This document shows positions 8,550-17,215 of a stretch of DNA of 64,000 nucleotides, one piece after another; the first letter of the stretch is position 1, and every line of letters starts with the position of its first letter. A program made the position numbers and the translations under genes. Under the pieces are notes generated by a model. That model had not been told where the DNA came from. It did no database searches and saw only the letters and a list, made by a program, of their open reading frames with translations. The stretch comes from Solirubrobacteraceae bacterium (lineage in GTDB: Bacteria; Actinomycetota; Thermoleophilia; Solirubrobacterales; Solirubrobacteraceae): contig JADGPO010000104.1 in the NCBI GenBank assembly GCA_017882405.1, forward strand, positions 1-64,000, in the 5' to 3' direction.

Positions 8550-10073
8550 CTATGGTTCGTCGCTGATGCCCAGCGGTCGTACGGGGGCTGGCGCCATGCG
8601 CGCCGGCGCGAGCCGGCTCAGCGGCACCGAGGCGAGCAGGAGGGCTCCGCAGGCGCCGACGGCCAGCCACACGACCCACCCGAGGGGCGGACTCCACCCG
8701 GCGTGGGAGGCGAACAGCAACGACCCGCTCATCCCGACCGCCGAGCGCCGACCATTGAGGTACCAGGCGATGAACTGAAGGAGGGCGGTGATCGTCGCCA
8801 GCGACACCAAGGCGGTGGCGTCGTGCGCCGCGAGCGAGGCGCGGTGGCGGTAGACCACCTCGCCGCAGAGCATCGGGAAGGCCACGAGCACCGGGAGGTA
8901 CTCCCGGCCGATGATGCCGATCCCGGCGGCCCGTCCGAACACGATCCAGACGGCGGGCTCGAGCAGCACGGCGACCACGGCGGCGACGACGACGGCGCGG
9001 CGCTCATGCCGGCTGCCCACGCGCAGGGCGATGGCGGCGAGCGCGCCGACGAACGCGAACCACAGCAGGTAGACGGGTAGGGGGACGCGGAACTCCAGGT
9101 AGCCGAAACCGGCGACGAGATCCCGCAGCCCGTTCCATGTGTAGCCCGGAGCCCGGCCGAGGGCGAGGCGGATCGCGCGGTAGGCGATGGGCGTGATCGG
9201 CCCGTAGAGCTCCTGCCAGACCAGCGCGGCGAGGATTCCCAGCGCGAGCAGACCGATTCCCACCGACGCCGGGCGGGCGCGCTCGCGGACGAGTCGGCGG
9301 ACCGTGGGCAGACCCTCAAAGGCGATGAAGCCGACGATGAGGAGCGTTGCCCACTCCAGTCCCGTGGGGTGGCCCAAGACGAGTGCGGACCCGCCCAGCC
9401 CGAGCAGCACCCACACCCACCCCGGGGTGGCGCCCGGGCGTCCGATGCGCAGCAGCGCCGCACTCAGCGCCACGCCGGCGGCCACCGACAGGCCGCTCGG
9501 GTTCAGGCTGGCGGCGAGAAAGATGGCCGTGGGGGTGCAGGCGGCGAGCACGCCGACGAGCGACAGCCAGCCGTCCTCAGGGTCGAACACCGCCGCGGCG
9601 GCGGCGATGAGGAGAACCAGGGCGATGACCACGGCGGCCACGCGGCCCAGGCGATCGGCCTGCAGCGGATTGTGGGCGCCCTGCATCACCGCCGCGGGCG
9701 CCAGCAATCCCAGCGGTGGATAGTCGCCGACCGACGTGATGAGCCTGACCCGAGGGCCGTGCAGGGGCGGGCGGTGCAGACAGGCGGCCGAGAGGAGGGG
9801 GTTGGCGATGTAGCAGTTGAACGGTGTCGGATTGAGATCGGCCGGCACCGTCACCGCGCGCTGCGTGCTCTTGTCGAACCGGATCTCGGCAGGGTCGGCG
9901 CCAATGCTCACATCCGGCGCCGGGGCGCCGATCAGCTGACCCTCGGCGATCCCGACCGTGCGGACGAAATGGTCCATCTCATCCGGAGCGGCGAACGGCG
10001 GGTTGGCGAACACCCACGCGACCGCCAGCAGCGCCCAGCCGAGGGCGAGCCTCGTCAGCGCGCTCGAGCGCAT
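8550..10073 (-). CDS. DUF2142 polytopic membrane protein
   Basis: A 507-residue integral membrane protein resembling DUF2142, a family of glycan-associated proteins related to the GT-C fold. An N-terminal helix is followed by the characteristic periplasmic segment FANPPFAAPDEMDHF (P-P-x-x-xPDE-x-xH), where GT-C enzymes place catalytic acids. About eleven further hydrophobic helices follow. Function is inferred as transfer or handling of lipid-linked sugars at the outer membrane face. The context supports this: next genes are a methyltransferase, a GtrB-type GT2, a secreted propeller-like protein, GT39 and a sugar aminotransferase. ATG 10073 is natural because the first helix begins within ten residues. 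Confidence 0.8.
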   Translation of the reverse strand: MRSSALTRLALGWALLAVAWVFANPPFAAPDEMDHFVRTVGIAEGQLIGAPAPDVSIGADPAEIRFDKSTQRAVTVPADLNPTPFNCYIANPLLSAACLHRPPLHGPRVRLITSVGDYPPLGLLAPAAVMQGAHNPLQADRLGRVAAVVIALVLLIAAAAAVFDPEDGWLSLVGVLAACTPTAIFLAASLNPSGLSVAAGVALSAALLRIGRPGATPGWVWVLLGLGGSALVLGHPTGLEWATLLIVGFIAFEGLPTVRRLVRERARPASVGIGLLALGILAALVWQELYGPITPIAYRAIRLALGRAPGYTWNGLRDLVAGFGYLEFRVPLPVYLLWFAFVGALAAIALRVGSRHERRAVVVAAVVAVLLEPAVWIVFGRAAGIGIIGREYLPVLVAFPMLCGEVVYRHRASLAAHDATALVSLATITALLQFIAWYLNGRRSAVGMSGSLLFASHAGWSPPLGWVVWLAVGACGALLLASVPLSRLAPARMAPAPVRPLGISDEP

Positions 10074-10102
10074 TTGCGGCCCTCCTGGCAGGATCCTCGG
10101 TC

Positions 10103-10747
10103 GTGACTGGTCTCGTCTACCGCAGCGCGCTGGGCTACGAGCTGGTGATGCGGGCGCTCTACGGCCGCCATTACGCCGACCGCCTGCGCGCGGTCGCCGA
10201 GCACGTGCCGCCCGGCGCCTCGGTGCTCGAGCTGTGTCCGGGTCCCGGCGCCCTGTACGTACGTCATCTGCGCCGGCGCGGCGGCGCCTACACCGCGATC
10301 GACGTGAACGTGCGGTTCGTGGCCCGCCTGCGCAGGCTGGGGGCGCACGCTCTCGTGCGCGATCTCGGCCAGGGCGCCGACCTGCCCGGGGCCGATGTGG
10401 TGATCATGCAGGCCAGCCTGTATCACTTCCTGCCCGACGCTGACGCGATGGTCGATCGAATGGTTGCGGCCGCGCGGCAGCGCGTGATCGTCGCGGAGCC
10501 GATCCGCAACCTGTCCACGAGCGCGATACCGCTCCTGGGTTCGCTCTCGCGGCGGAGCACCGATGCGGGCGCCGGCGGGCACGAGCAGCGGTTCGATGAG
10601 GAATCGTTCGACGATCTGATGGCTCGCTACGCGGACGTCACGATCGCCGCGTTCCCGATTCACGGGGGTCGCGAGAAGGTGTTCGTGCTTGATCCCGGAC
10701 TCCGACGGATGGCTCGAGCGTCGGACCCTCCGCGCGGGTGTCGATGA
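10103..10747 (+). CDS. Class I SAM-dependent methyltransferase
   Basis: A 214-residue cytoplasmic methyltransferase. SAM motif I is VLELCPGPGALYVRHL (E/D-x-G-x-G-like, with Cys-Pro), followed by acidic motif II YTAIDVN and motif IV VVIMQASLYHFLPD. The C-terminal strand region includes VIVAEPIRNL. The acceptor is unknown, but position between DUF2142 and GT2 genes suggests a sugar or lipid-linked glycan intermediate. GTG 10103 is the start. The 3' end overlaps the convergent GT2 gene by 110 bases, so the last 36 codons are read on both strands. Confidence 0.8.
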   Translation: MTGLVYRSALGYELVMRALYGRHYADRLRAVAEHVPPGASVLELCPGPGALYVRHLRRRGGAYTAIDVNVRFVARLRRLGAHALVRDLGQGADLPGADVVIMQASLYHFLPDADAMVDRMVAAARQRVIVAEPIRNLSTSAIPLLGSLSRRSTDAGAGGHEQRFDEESFDDLMARYADVTIAAFPIHGGREKVFVLDPGLRRMARASDPPRGCR

Positions 10748-11675
10748 CGTACAGCGGACGGTTCTTGACCTGTTGGAAGGTCCTGCCCACGTACAGGCCG
10801 ACCACGCCGACGCTGATGATGATGACCCCGGCCAGGAAGAGCAGCAGCACGGCGAGGCTCGTGTAGCCGGGGACGGTCTGGTTGGGGCTGGCGAAGTAGT
10901 CGACGACCTCGAACACGGCGACGGCGATGCCGATGAGCGCGATGACGAAGCCGGCGAGGACGACGAGCCGGAGCAGCAGGGTGCTGCGAAAGAACATCCC
11001 GTCGAGGGCCACGCGGATCAGCCGGCTCGGCGTATACATGCTCTTTCCGGCATGGCGCTCGGCGTGCGCGATCTCCACCGCCGTGGCACTGAATCCCAGC
11101 CAGTCGAGCGCGATCATGTACTCGCGATCCTGATCGTGCAGGCTCAGATAGGCGTCGACGACGCGGCGCGAGATGAGGCTCAGCGTGCTGTAGTCGGCGC
11201 GGGTCTCGATTTCGAAGGTCAGGCGACGGTAGAGCCGGCTCCCCCAGCGCTTCAGGGGAGCGTGACGGCGCCCGCGGCGGATCGTCCGGACGACGTCGTA
11301 GCCCTCCTGGGCCGCCGTCCACAGTCGCGGAATGTCCTCGGGCGCTTCCTGGAGATCGCAATCCATGACGACCACCCGGTTCCCGCGCGCCTCCGACAGC
11401 CCGGCGGTGATCGCGGCGTCCTGTCCGAAGTTGCGGCTCAGGCGCACTGCCCGGACGCGAGCGTCCGCTCGGGCCAGTCGCTGTAGCACGCTCCAGCCCT
11501 CATCGAGGCTGCGGTCGTCGACGAACACCAGCTCATAGCGATCCGTGATCGTGGCCACGCTGCGCGTCAGCCGATCGTGCAGCGCGACCAGACAGTCTCC
11601 GCACCCGTACACGGGCACGACCACGCTCAGTTCAAGTTCGCCTGCCTGAGGAGGGCTTTCGGAGAGACCGGCCAT
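10638..11675 (-). CDS. GT2 glycosyltransferase, GtrB/DPM1-like, two C-terminal TM helices
   Basis: A 345-residue polyprenyl-phosphate sugar transferase. The N-terminal GT-A domain has LSVVVPVYGCG, ELVFVDDRS, a conserved RNFGQDAAITAGL segment and the metal site MDCDLQEAPEDI. Two C-terminal hydrophobic helices (about 225-300) place it at the inner membrane, as in GtrB and bacterial dolichol-phosphate-mannose-synthase-like enzymes. It likely loads a sugar onto polyprenyl phosphate, which GT-C enzymes such as the neighbouring GT39 would use. It overlaps the upstream secreted-protein gene by 49 bases on the same strand. Its polar C-terminal tail overlaps the convergent methyltransferase gene. Confidence 0.88.
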   Translation of the reverse strand: MAGLSESPPQAGELELSVVVPVYGCGDCLVALHDRLTRSVATITDRYELVFVDDRSLDEGWSVLQRLARADARVRAVRLSRNFGQDAAITAGLSEARGNRVVVMDCDLQEAPEDIPRLWTAAQEGYDVVRTIRRGRRHAPLKRWGSRLYRRLTFEIETRADYSTLSLISRRVVDAYLSLHDQDREYMIALDWLGFSATAVEIAHAERHAGKSMYTPSRLIRVALDGMFFRSTLLLRLVVLAGFVIALIGIAVAVFEVVDYFASPNQTVPGYTSLAVLLLFLAGVIIISVGVVGLYVGRTFQQVKNRPLYVIDTRAEGPTLEPSVGVRDQARTPSRDPRESGTRRS

Positions 11676-12925
11676 TGGCGCCTATTGTCGGAGCCCGGCG
11701 CGAAAATCGCGCGAGCCTTCTGTTTGCGTTGAGTGTTCGCCGTCTTGGCTGCGGGTTGGCCGGCCACCGTCAGCTGCATCTGGCGATAGTTGAAGCCGTA
11801 CGCGCCAGAGCAGTCCAGGCCGGCACAGCCGTCGAAGTTGGCCGCCCACTTGAGCCACAGCCGACGGCCGTCGTGGCTGATCCAGCTGAGCGGGAAGCCA
11901 GGATCGTATCCGTTGGAGGGCCCGAAGTTCGTCTCGCGCGCGACGAACGAGAACGGCCCCCACGGATGGGGCGCAACGAGAATGTCGAGCTCTGAGCCCC
12001 AGCGCCAGATCGCGGGTGGCTGCGCGCCGTAGGAGTGCGTGAAGGTGAGCAGATAGTGGTGCAGCGGCGCGTCGTAGGACATCTGCGGATATGTGATGTG
12101 CCCCGGCCAGCTGGCGATCGGCACCGCCGCGCTCAGTGAGCCGGAGTAGGCTGGCCAGGGCACGCCGTTGACGGGCTGCCAGCCCGACAGCCACTGCCAC
12201 TTGGTCGGGTCGGTCATATCGGCGACGTCCGGCAGGCTGCGCCCCATGATGAGATGGGTCGCGTTGAACTCGCGCTCGGTGGCGATGGCGTAGACATAGC
12301 CGTCCACGTAATTGCCCCCGCGTCCCCGCTGCACCCAGTTGAGATTGCCCAACGGAGCCGGGAAGGGCTTGGCCGCGCTGGTCCAATGCTGGCCGAGATC
12401 GGTCGAGTAGGCGATCCCGGCGAGGCCGGCGAACAGCCCGTTGGTGCCCCAGGGCCAGTCGTTCTCCTGGGTGGCGAACAGCACGTGGTCGGCCTCGACC
12501 AGCCCGCTGGAGTAGTACGGACCCAAGGGGCCGGTCCACAGGGAACGGTTCGCCTTGATCTCGCCAGACGAGGCCGGGGCGGGTACGTCCGGGTCGCCGA
12601 CGTGAGCGAACGAGATCCGGGGCGGCGTGCCGACGATCTGGGCCAGCGACTGCTTCCAGAACTTGCCGGCCGGCTCGCCGGTGCCCCCGTCGGCCATCAT
12701 CGTGTACTGGTCTCCGTCGTCGGCCCAGACCGTGGGAAGGATGTCGCCCCTCTGGTTGCGGGGGGGTCCGTAGCGGGGACTGATCCAGCTCGCGCCGGTG
12801 ATCAGCGGACTGCTGGGAAACGGCGTGTTGTTGCTGCGCGTCAGTCTTGCCCCCGCAGAGCAGGGGGCGATCGCCGCTCCCAGGAGAGCGGCCACCAGCC
12901 GGAGAGTCAAGCGCAAGCGAGACAT
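11627..12925 (-). CDS. Secreted DUF4185/propeller-like protein
   Basis: A 432-residue exported protein: MSRLRLTLRLVAALLGAAIA is a signal peptide with basic start and hydrophobic core. The mature part is rich in Trp, Gly and Tyr with repeated blade-like strands, for example GLFAGLAGIAYSTDLGQHW and GPFSFVARETNFGPSNGYDP. This resembles DUF4185 and sialidase/glycosidase-type beta-propellers. The predicted place is the cell surface or outside, acting on or binding a glycan. I could not identify catalytic residues. ATG 12925 gives a normal signal peptide; a GTG 18 bases upstream is also open. It lies in the same direction as GT39 and GT2, supporting an extracellular polysaccharide role. Confidence 0.65.
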   Translation of the reverse strand: MSRLRLTLRLVAALLGAAIAPCSAGARLTRSNNTPFPSSPLITGASWISPRYGPPRNQRGDILPTVWADDGDQYTMMADGGTGEPAGKFWKQSLAQIVGTPPRISFAHVGDPDVPAPASSGEIKANRSLWTGPLGPYYSSGLVEADHVLFATQENDWPWGTNGLFAGLAGIAYSTDLGQHWTSAAKPFPAPLGNLNWVQRGRGGNYVDGYVYAIATEREFNATHLIMGRSLPDVADMTDPTKWQWLSGWQPVNGVPWPAYSGSLSAAVPIASWPGHITYPQMSYDAPLHHYLLTFTHSYGAQPPAIWRWGSELDILVAPHPWGPFSFVARETNFGPSNGYDPGFPLSWISHDGRRLWLKWAANFDGCAGLDCSGAYGFNYRQMQLTVAGQPAAKTANTQRKQKARAIFAPGSDNRRQWPVSPKALLRQANLN

Positions 12926-13015
12926 TCGGACCCATAACGCCACGTAGGACCCAAGGTATCGGTCGCATCCTCATTCAGAGCCACCCATGGCCGGCCGCAA
13001 CCGATCCTGCGGACC

Positions 13016-14611
13016 TCATCGTCGTGGGCGCTGGAAGAAGATCAGCAGAGCGGCCGGCGTGCGCCGAAAGAAACGCGATGCCGTCCGCGCCAGCTGGTCG
13101 GCGCTGACCCGGCGGGGATGCGTGAGCGCGAACCGCGCCACCACCCAGTTGGCGACCCGGAAACGGGCCACCAAGGTCGTGCCGGGTGCGGCGACGCTCC
13201 TGGGCACCGGCGAGCCCTTGGGCGCATGCCCGGTCCGGACGGCGCCGCGCAGCGGCTGAGGGGGTCCAATCAGCCGCAGACGCTTGGTCGCGCCGACCAC
13301 GTCGATCTCCCGGATCAGCGTCGGTCGGGCGAGTCGCGTGGTCCAGCTCGCTCCCGGCAGGTAGATCTTGAGGGCATCGGCCGTGGTTCCGTCCGCGGCG
13401 AGGATCGCCCGCGGCAGCATTCCGGGTTCCAGCGACCGCGCCACGCGGCGCCAAGCCGGGCGCTGAAGGTACGGATGCGTCTGCACGTCGACCGACGCGA
13501 AGCAGAAGATCGCCAGCAGCACGATCGCCAGCACATCGCCGGCTTTCCGCGCCCGGGGTGCGGTGCAGGCGGCGGCGACCAGCACCACCACCGGCACGAA
13601 GGCGGGGATCACGTTGCGCGAGAGGAAGTAGTCCTGTCCGGCGAGGGCGACGGCGAGCGGGGCCAGGAACACAAAGGCGGCCACGGACCCCGCGACCGCC
13701 GCGGCGTGCCGGGTGCGCCTGTCACCGCCCAACCCGAGCAGGATCACGAGGATCAGAGCCAGCGCCAGACCGGCGATCAGTCCCTCGATCGTGGTCGTGC
13801 GGCGGTAGAGATTGCTGGCCCCCCACTCGATCGCCGCCTGGCCGATACGGTGCGCGCGCGAGATCCGCCCGATCCAGCCGACACCCCGGGACGGCGAGGC
13901 ATCGACGATCGCGAACGGGAGCGTCGCGACCTGGACTGCGGCCACGACGCCCACGGCGAGCACGGTCGCCCGCGAGCGGGACGCCCACAGCAACCACACC
14001 GCCTCGGGCGCGATCGCGAAGCCGGCGAAGAAGTGGGTCATCAGGGCGGCGGCCGAGAAGCCGGCCCACCATGCGAGATTGCGGCCGGACGGGTCGCGGC
14101 GGGCCCGCAGGAACCACAAGAAGGACGCGCCGCTAAGGGCCGCCAGAAGCATGTAGGCGCGGGCCTCCTGCGAGTACCAGATCATGAACGGGTTGACCGC
14201 CACCAGGGCGGCGGCGATCAGCCCGGCTCGCCGGTCGATCAGTTCTCGGGCGCACAGATAGGCGATCGGCACCGTCGCCACCCCGGCCATGGCGGAGATC
14301 GACCGCAGCGCCACCTCGCCGGTCCCAAAGGCCTTGGACCAGATCCAGATCAGGACGAAGTACAGCGGTGGCGTGGTCTCGATGCTGGTGACCGTGTGCA
14401 GCATTCCGGCGAACGACTGGCCCGACTCGTAGGCCGTCAGCGCCTCGTCGGCCCAGAAGCTCTGGTTGTCGATCGTGATGATCCGAATCGCCGCCGCCAC
14501 CACGACCAGACCGAGCAGAACCCATCCTTCGAGGCTGACCTCGCGGAGGCGATCGACGACGGGCGGCCGGTGCCCGGCCAGCCTCGGCGCTCGGTACCCC
14601 GAGGTGCTCAC
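13016..14611 (-). CDS. GT39-type membrane glycosyltransferase (ArnT/PMT-like)
   Basis: A 531-residue GT-C fold enzyme that uses a polyprenyl-phosphate sugar on the outer face of the membrane. The first helix is followed by the catalytic loop DNQSFWADEALTAYESG (Asp/Glu). Then come the second loop around ETTPPLYFVLIWIW, ARELIDRRAGLIAA, and VNPFMIWYSQEARAYMLL, all typical of ArnT/PMT/GT39. About ten helices are followed by a soluble C-terminal domain with a basic tail. The sugar donor could be made by the adjacent GT2. It begins in an ATGA overlap with the end of the DegT aminotransferase gene, so the two are coupled. Confidence 0.85.
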   Translation of the reverse strand: MSTSGYRAPRLAGHRPPVVDRLREVSLEGWVLLGLVVVAAAIRIITIDNQSFWADEALTAYESGQSFAGMLHTVTSIETTPPLYFVLIWIWSKAFGTGEVALRSISAMAGVATVPIAYLCARELIDRRAGLIAAALVAVNPFMIWYSQEARAYMLLAALSGASFLWFLRARRDPSGRNLAWWAGFSAAALMTHFFAGFAIAPEAVWLLWASRSRATVLAVGVVAAVQVATLPFAIVDASPSRGVGWIGRISRAHRIGQAAIEWGASNLYRRTTTIEGLIAGLALALILVILLGLGGDRRTRHAAAVAGSVAAFVFLAPLAVALAGQDYFLSRNVIPAFVPVVVLVAAACTAPRARKAGDVLAIVLLAIFCFASVDVQTHPYLQRPAWRRVARSLEPGMLPRAILAADGTTADALKIYLPGASWTTRLARPTLIREIDVVGATKRLRLIGPPQPLRGAVRTGHAPKGSPVPRSVAAPGTTLVARFRVANWVVARFALTHPRRVSADQLARTASRFFRRTPAALLIFFQRPRR

Positions 14612-15756
14612 GGCACGAGCAGTTCCCGCAGCGCCTGCACCACAGAGTCCTGGTCGGCGTCCGAAACCCGAGGGCTCAGCGGGAGGCTGAGCGTGCGATC
14701 GGAGATCGCGCTGGCCACCGGGAAGTCCTCGGGGGCCAGGTGGTAGCGATCTCGGTAGTAGGGGTGCAGATGCACGCCGCGGTAGTGCACGCCGGTGCCG
14801 ATGTTGCGTTCGTTGAGGGCGTTCAGCAGCTCATCGCGAGCCAGCGGGGCGTCCGGCTCGATCAGCACCTGGTAGAGGTGGCGAGCGTGACGGGTGTCGG
14901 GCTCGGGCGGCGGCGGCGTGCTCAGCGGGAGGCCCGTCAGCTCTGTGTCATAGCGACCCCACAGCTCCCCGCGGCGGTCGATCCACTCATCCAGGTGTGG
15001 CAGCTGTCGCAGCCCCAGCGACGCCTGGACGTCGGTCATGTTGTACTTGTAGCCGGGCCGGATCACCTCGTAGTGCTTGAAGCCGACGTCGGAGAAGCGC
15101 TGCCAGGCACCGAGGCTGAGGCCATGCAGCGCCAGCCGCTCGATCTCCTCGGCGAGCTCCACGGAATCGGTGGCGATCGCACCGCCCTCGATCGTCGTGA
15201 TGTTCTTGGTCACGTAGAACGAGAACGCGGCGACGTTGCCAAAGGCGCCGATCCGGCGGCCTTTGAACTCGGCCCCGATCGCGTGCGCGGCATCCTCGAT
15301 CACGACGAGGCCATGGCGGTCGCGAAATGCCGCCAGGCGCTCCATGTCGACCGGCCGCCCGGCGAGGTGGACCGGCATGACGGCCCGCGTCCGGGGCGTG
15401 ATCGCCGCCGTCGCGGCGTCGAAGTCGATCAGTCCCGTGCCCGGCACGCTGTCGACGAGCACCGGCGTCGCTCCGGCGTGCTCGACCGCGTTGGCGGACG
15501 CGACGAACGTCATGGCCGGGACGAGTACCTCGTCGCCGGGGCCGATCCCGAGCGCCTCCATGGCGAGGATCAGCGCTGCCGTGCACGACGAGAGACAGCG
15601 AACATGCGGCGCGCGGACGTAGTCGGCGAGCATCTGTTCAAAGCGTTGAACCTTGGGGCCGGTGCCGATCCACCCCGAGCGCATGGAGTCGACGACCTCG
15701 GCGATCTCGGCATCGCCGATCGTCGGACCCCCGAATATGAGGAAAGTGTCCCGCAT
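14608..15756 (-). CDS. DegT/DnrJ/EryC1/StrS sugar aminotransferase
   Basis: A 382-residue PLP enzyme that aminates nucleotide-linked keto-sugars. PLP binding is shown by SSCTAALILAMEALGIGPGDE, the VIEDAAHAIGAEFKG aspartate motif and the Schiff-base lysine Lys184 in SFYVTKNITTIEGG. The C-terminal GYKYNMTDVQASLGLRQL completes the family signature. Length is normal. The product would be an amino-deoxy sugar for the glycan cluster downstream. ATG 15756 is followed at once by the usual GGP start of the family. A perfect TTTGTGGACAAA dyad lies 15 bases upstream and may be an operator. Confidence 0.92.
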   Translation of the reverse strand: MRDTFLIFGGPTIGDAEIAEVVDSMRSGWIGTGPKVQRFEQMLADYVRAPHVRCLSSCTAALILAMEALGIGPGDEVLVPAMTFVASANAVEHAGATPVLVDSVPGTGLIDFDAATAAITPRTRAVMPVHLAGRPVDMERLAAFRDRHGLVVIEDAAHAIGAEFKGRRIGAFGNVAAFSFYVTKNITTIEGGAIATDSVELAEEIERLALHGLSLGAWQRFSDVGFKHYEVIRPGYKYNMTDVQASLGLRQLPHLDEWIDRRGELWGRYDTELTGLPLSTPPPPEPDTRHARHLYQVLIEPDAPLARDELLNALNERNIGTGVHYRGVHLHPYYRDRYHLAPEDFPVASAISDRTLSLPLSPRVSDADQDSVVQALRELLVP

Positions 15757-15770
15757 GGCTCTCTCGACGC

Positions 15771-15782
15771 TTTGTGGACAAA
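15771..15782. promoter_or_regulatory. Dyad TTTGTGGACAAA upstream of the aminotransferase gene
   Basis: Perfect 5-bp arms (TTTGT / ACAAA) around GG. The core TTGTGGACAA is identical to that of a dyad at 41855-41866 and similar to the GntR operator at 63469. The position just upstream of the start codon suits a repressor site. Confidence 0.4.
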
Positions 15783-15883
15783 CGTCCCCATCCGGGACCG
15801 AGACACGATGGTCTCAGCCTGGCCCGCGTCAGCTAAGCGTAAAGGGAGCGTGCCCCGTCGCGCGTTACGAGTTCGTTGTCAGG

Positions 15884-17215
15884 TCAGCCAGCCGCGGGGC
15901 GGGGAGCGTCCTCGAGACGCACCCGCACTCCGCCCTTGGGCGCCAGCGTGATCATGCGAAACTGCGCCTCCGCCGGGCCGGCGTCGGCGGCAATGAGAAC
16001 GCACCGCTCCAGCACACGGTCCAGCACGATGCGCATCTCCATGAGCGCGAAGCTCGCGCCGAGGCAGCGCCGGCTGCCTCCGCCGAAGGGCAACCAACTG
16101 TAGGTGTCCGGCCCGCCCCCCGGCGCGAGGAAGCGCTCGGGCACGAAACGCTCCGGCTCGGGATAGAGATCGGCACGCCGGTGGATGGTGCGGATCGAGG
16201 GATTGATCTCCAGTCCGACCGGGACCTCGTAGCCGTTGAGCGGGAACGGCGACTCCTTGACCACTCGTCCCACGCCGGCGATCACCGGGCGCAGGCGCAG
16301 CGATTCCTTGACGACCGCGTCCAGGTAGCGCTCGTCGCGTTCGGCGGCGCGCTGCATCACTCGCGCGTCGTGCAGCAGCAGATCGAACGTCCAGGCCAGC
16401 CCGGTGGCCGTCGTCTCGTGTCCGGCCAGCAGCAGGGTGAGCAGCTCGTCGCGCACCTCTTCGTCGCTCAGTCCGTTGCCTGCGTCGTCGCGGGACAGCA
16501 GGAGCGCCGAGAAGACGTCATCGCGCTCCACGAGGTCGGGCTCGGCCCGGCGCCGGGCGATCTCCGAGAGGAGAATCTCGTCCACAGCCTGCTTGCGCGC
16601 TTGGAACTCGCGGGCGGCTCGGCCGTTGCCGCGCCCGCGCATGAGCGCAGTGGCGATCATGAGCGCGCGGGGACGTGCCAGCGGATCGACCATCGCTCGC
16701 AGGCGGGCGCGCATCTCGTCCTGTCCGAATTGGATCCCGCCCACCCCGTAACCGAAGACGGCTCGTAGGATGATGCCCAGCGTCAGCGACTGCATCGTCT
16801 CGAGCATCGCGAAGGGCTCGCCCACCGGCCAGCTGTCGATCTCGGCATCCGCGCAGTCGCGCATCGTCTCGGCGTGGGCGAGCATCTGCCGGCCGTGGAA
16901 CGAAGGCAGCATCAGCCGCCGATGGCGCAGGTGCTCGGCGCCGTCGAGCAGCAGGACCGAGCGCTGGCCGAGAATCGGACCGAGCAGCGCGTTGGCCTCG
17001 CCGGCGTGCAGCCGCGTGGTCGGTCCCTGGAAGACGTGCTTGACCAGCTCGGGGTCGAACACCATGACGAAGCGCTCGTCGAAGACCGTGCGCAGGGTGA
17101 CCGCATCGCCGTAGCGTCGGCGCATCGCCTCGAGAAAGCGGGCTCCAAAGAAGATGAACCCGGCTGTCTGGAGCAGCGGGTGAAGGCGCGGCCCCGGGGG
17201 TGCGGTCGCGCTCAC
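15884..17215 (-). CDS. Cytochrome P450
   Basis: A 443-residue heme monooxygenase. The I-helix oxygen-binding motif is LLLAGHETTATGLAW, the K-helix ExxR is KESLRLRP, and the heme thiolate is Cys384 in FGGGSRRCLGASFA. It has a full-length core with no membrane anchor, so it is a soluble bacterial P450. It resembles CYP families active on fatty acids or terpenes (CYP110/CYP138-like layout with GxxFFGARFLEAMRRRYGD at the start), but the substrate is unknown. GTG 17215 overlaps the stop of the upstream amidotransferase as GTGA; the open frame continues upstream only as a shadow. No ferredoxin partner lies nearby. Confidence 0.93.
   Translation of the reverse strand: MSATAPPGPRLHPLLQTAGFIFFGARFLEAMRRRYGDAVTLRTVFDERFVMVFDPELVKHVFQGPTTRLHAGEANALLGPILGQRSVLLLDGAEHLRHRRLMLPSFHGRQMLAHAETMRDCADAEIDSWPVGEPFAMLETMQSLTLGIILRAVFGYGVGGIQFGQDEMRARLRAMVDPLARPRALMIATALMRGRGNGRAAREFQARKQAVDEILLSEIARRRAEPDLVERDDVFSALLLSRDDAGNGLSDEEVRDELLTLLLAGHETTATGLAWTFDLLLHDARVMQRAAERDERYLDAVVKESLRLRPVIAGVGRVVKESPFPLNGYEVPVGLEINPSIRTIHRRADLYPEPERFVPERFLAPGGGPDTYSWLPFGGGSRRCLGASFALMEMRIVLDRVLERCVLIAADAGPAEAQFRMITLAPKGGVRVRLEDAPRPAAG

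Noticed and set aside
13118..14746. 542-codon open frame on the plus strand opposite the GT39 gene
   Set aside because: Rich in Arg, Gly, His and Asp without any domain, the normal antisense shadow of a GC-rich coding region. The minus-strand protein has clear membrane helices and family motifs.
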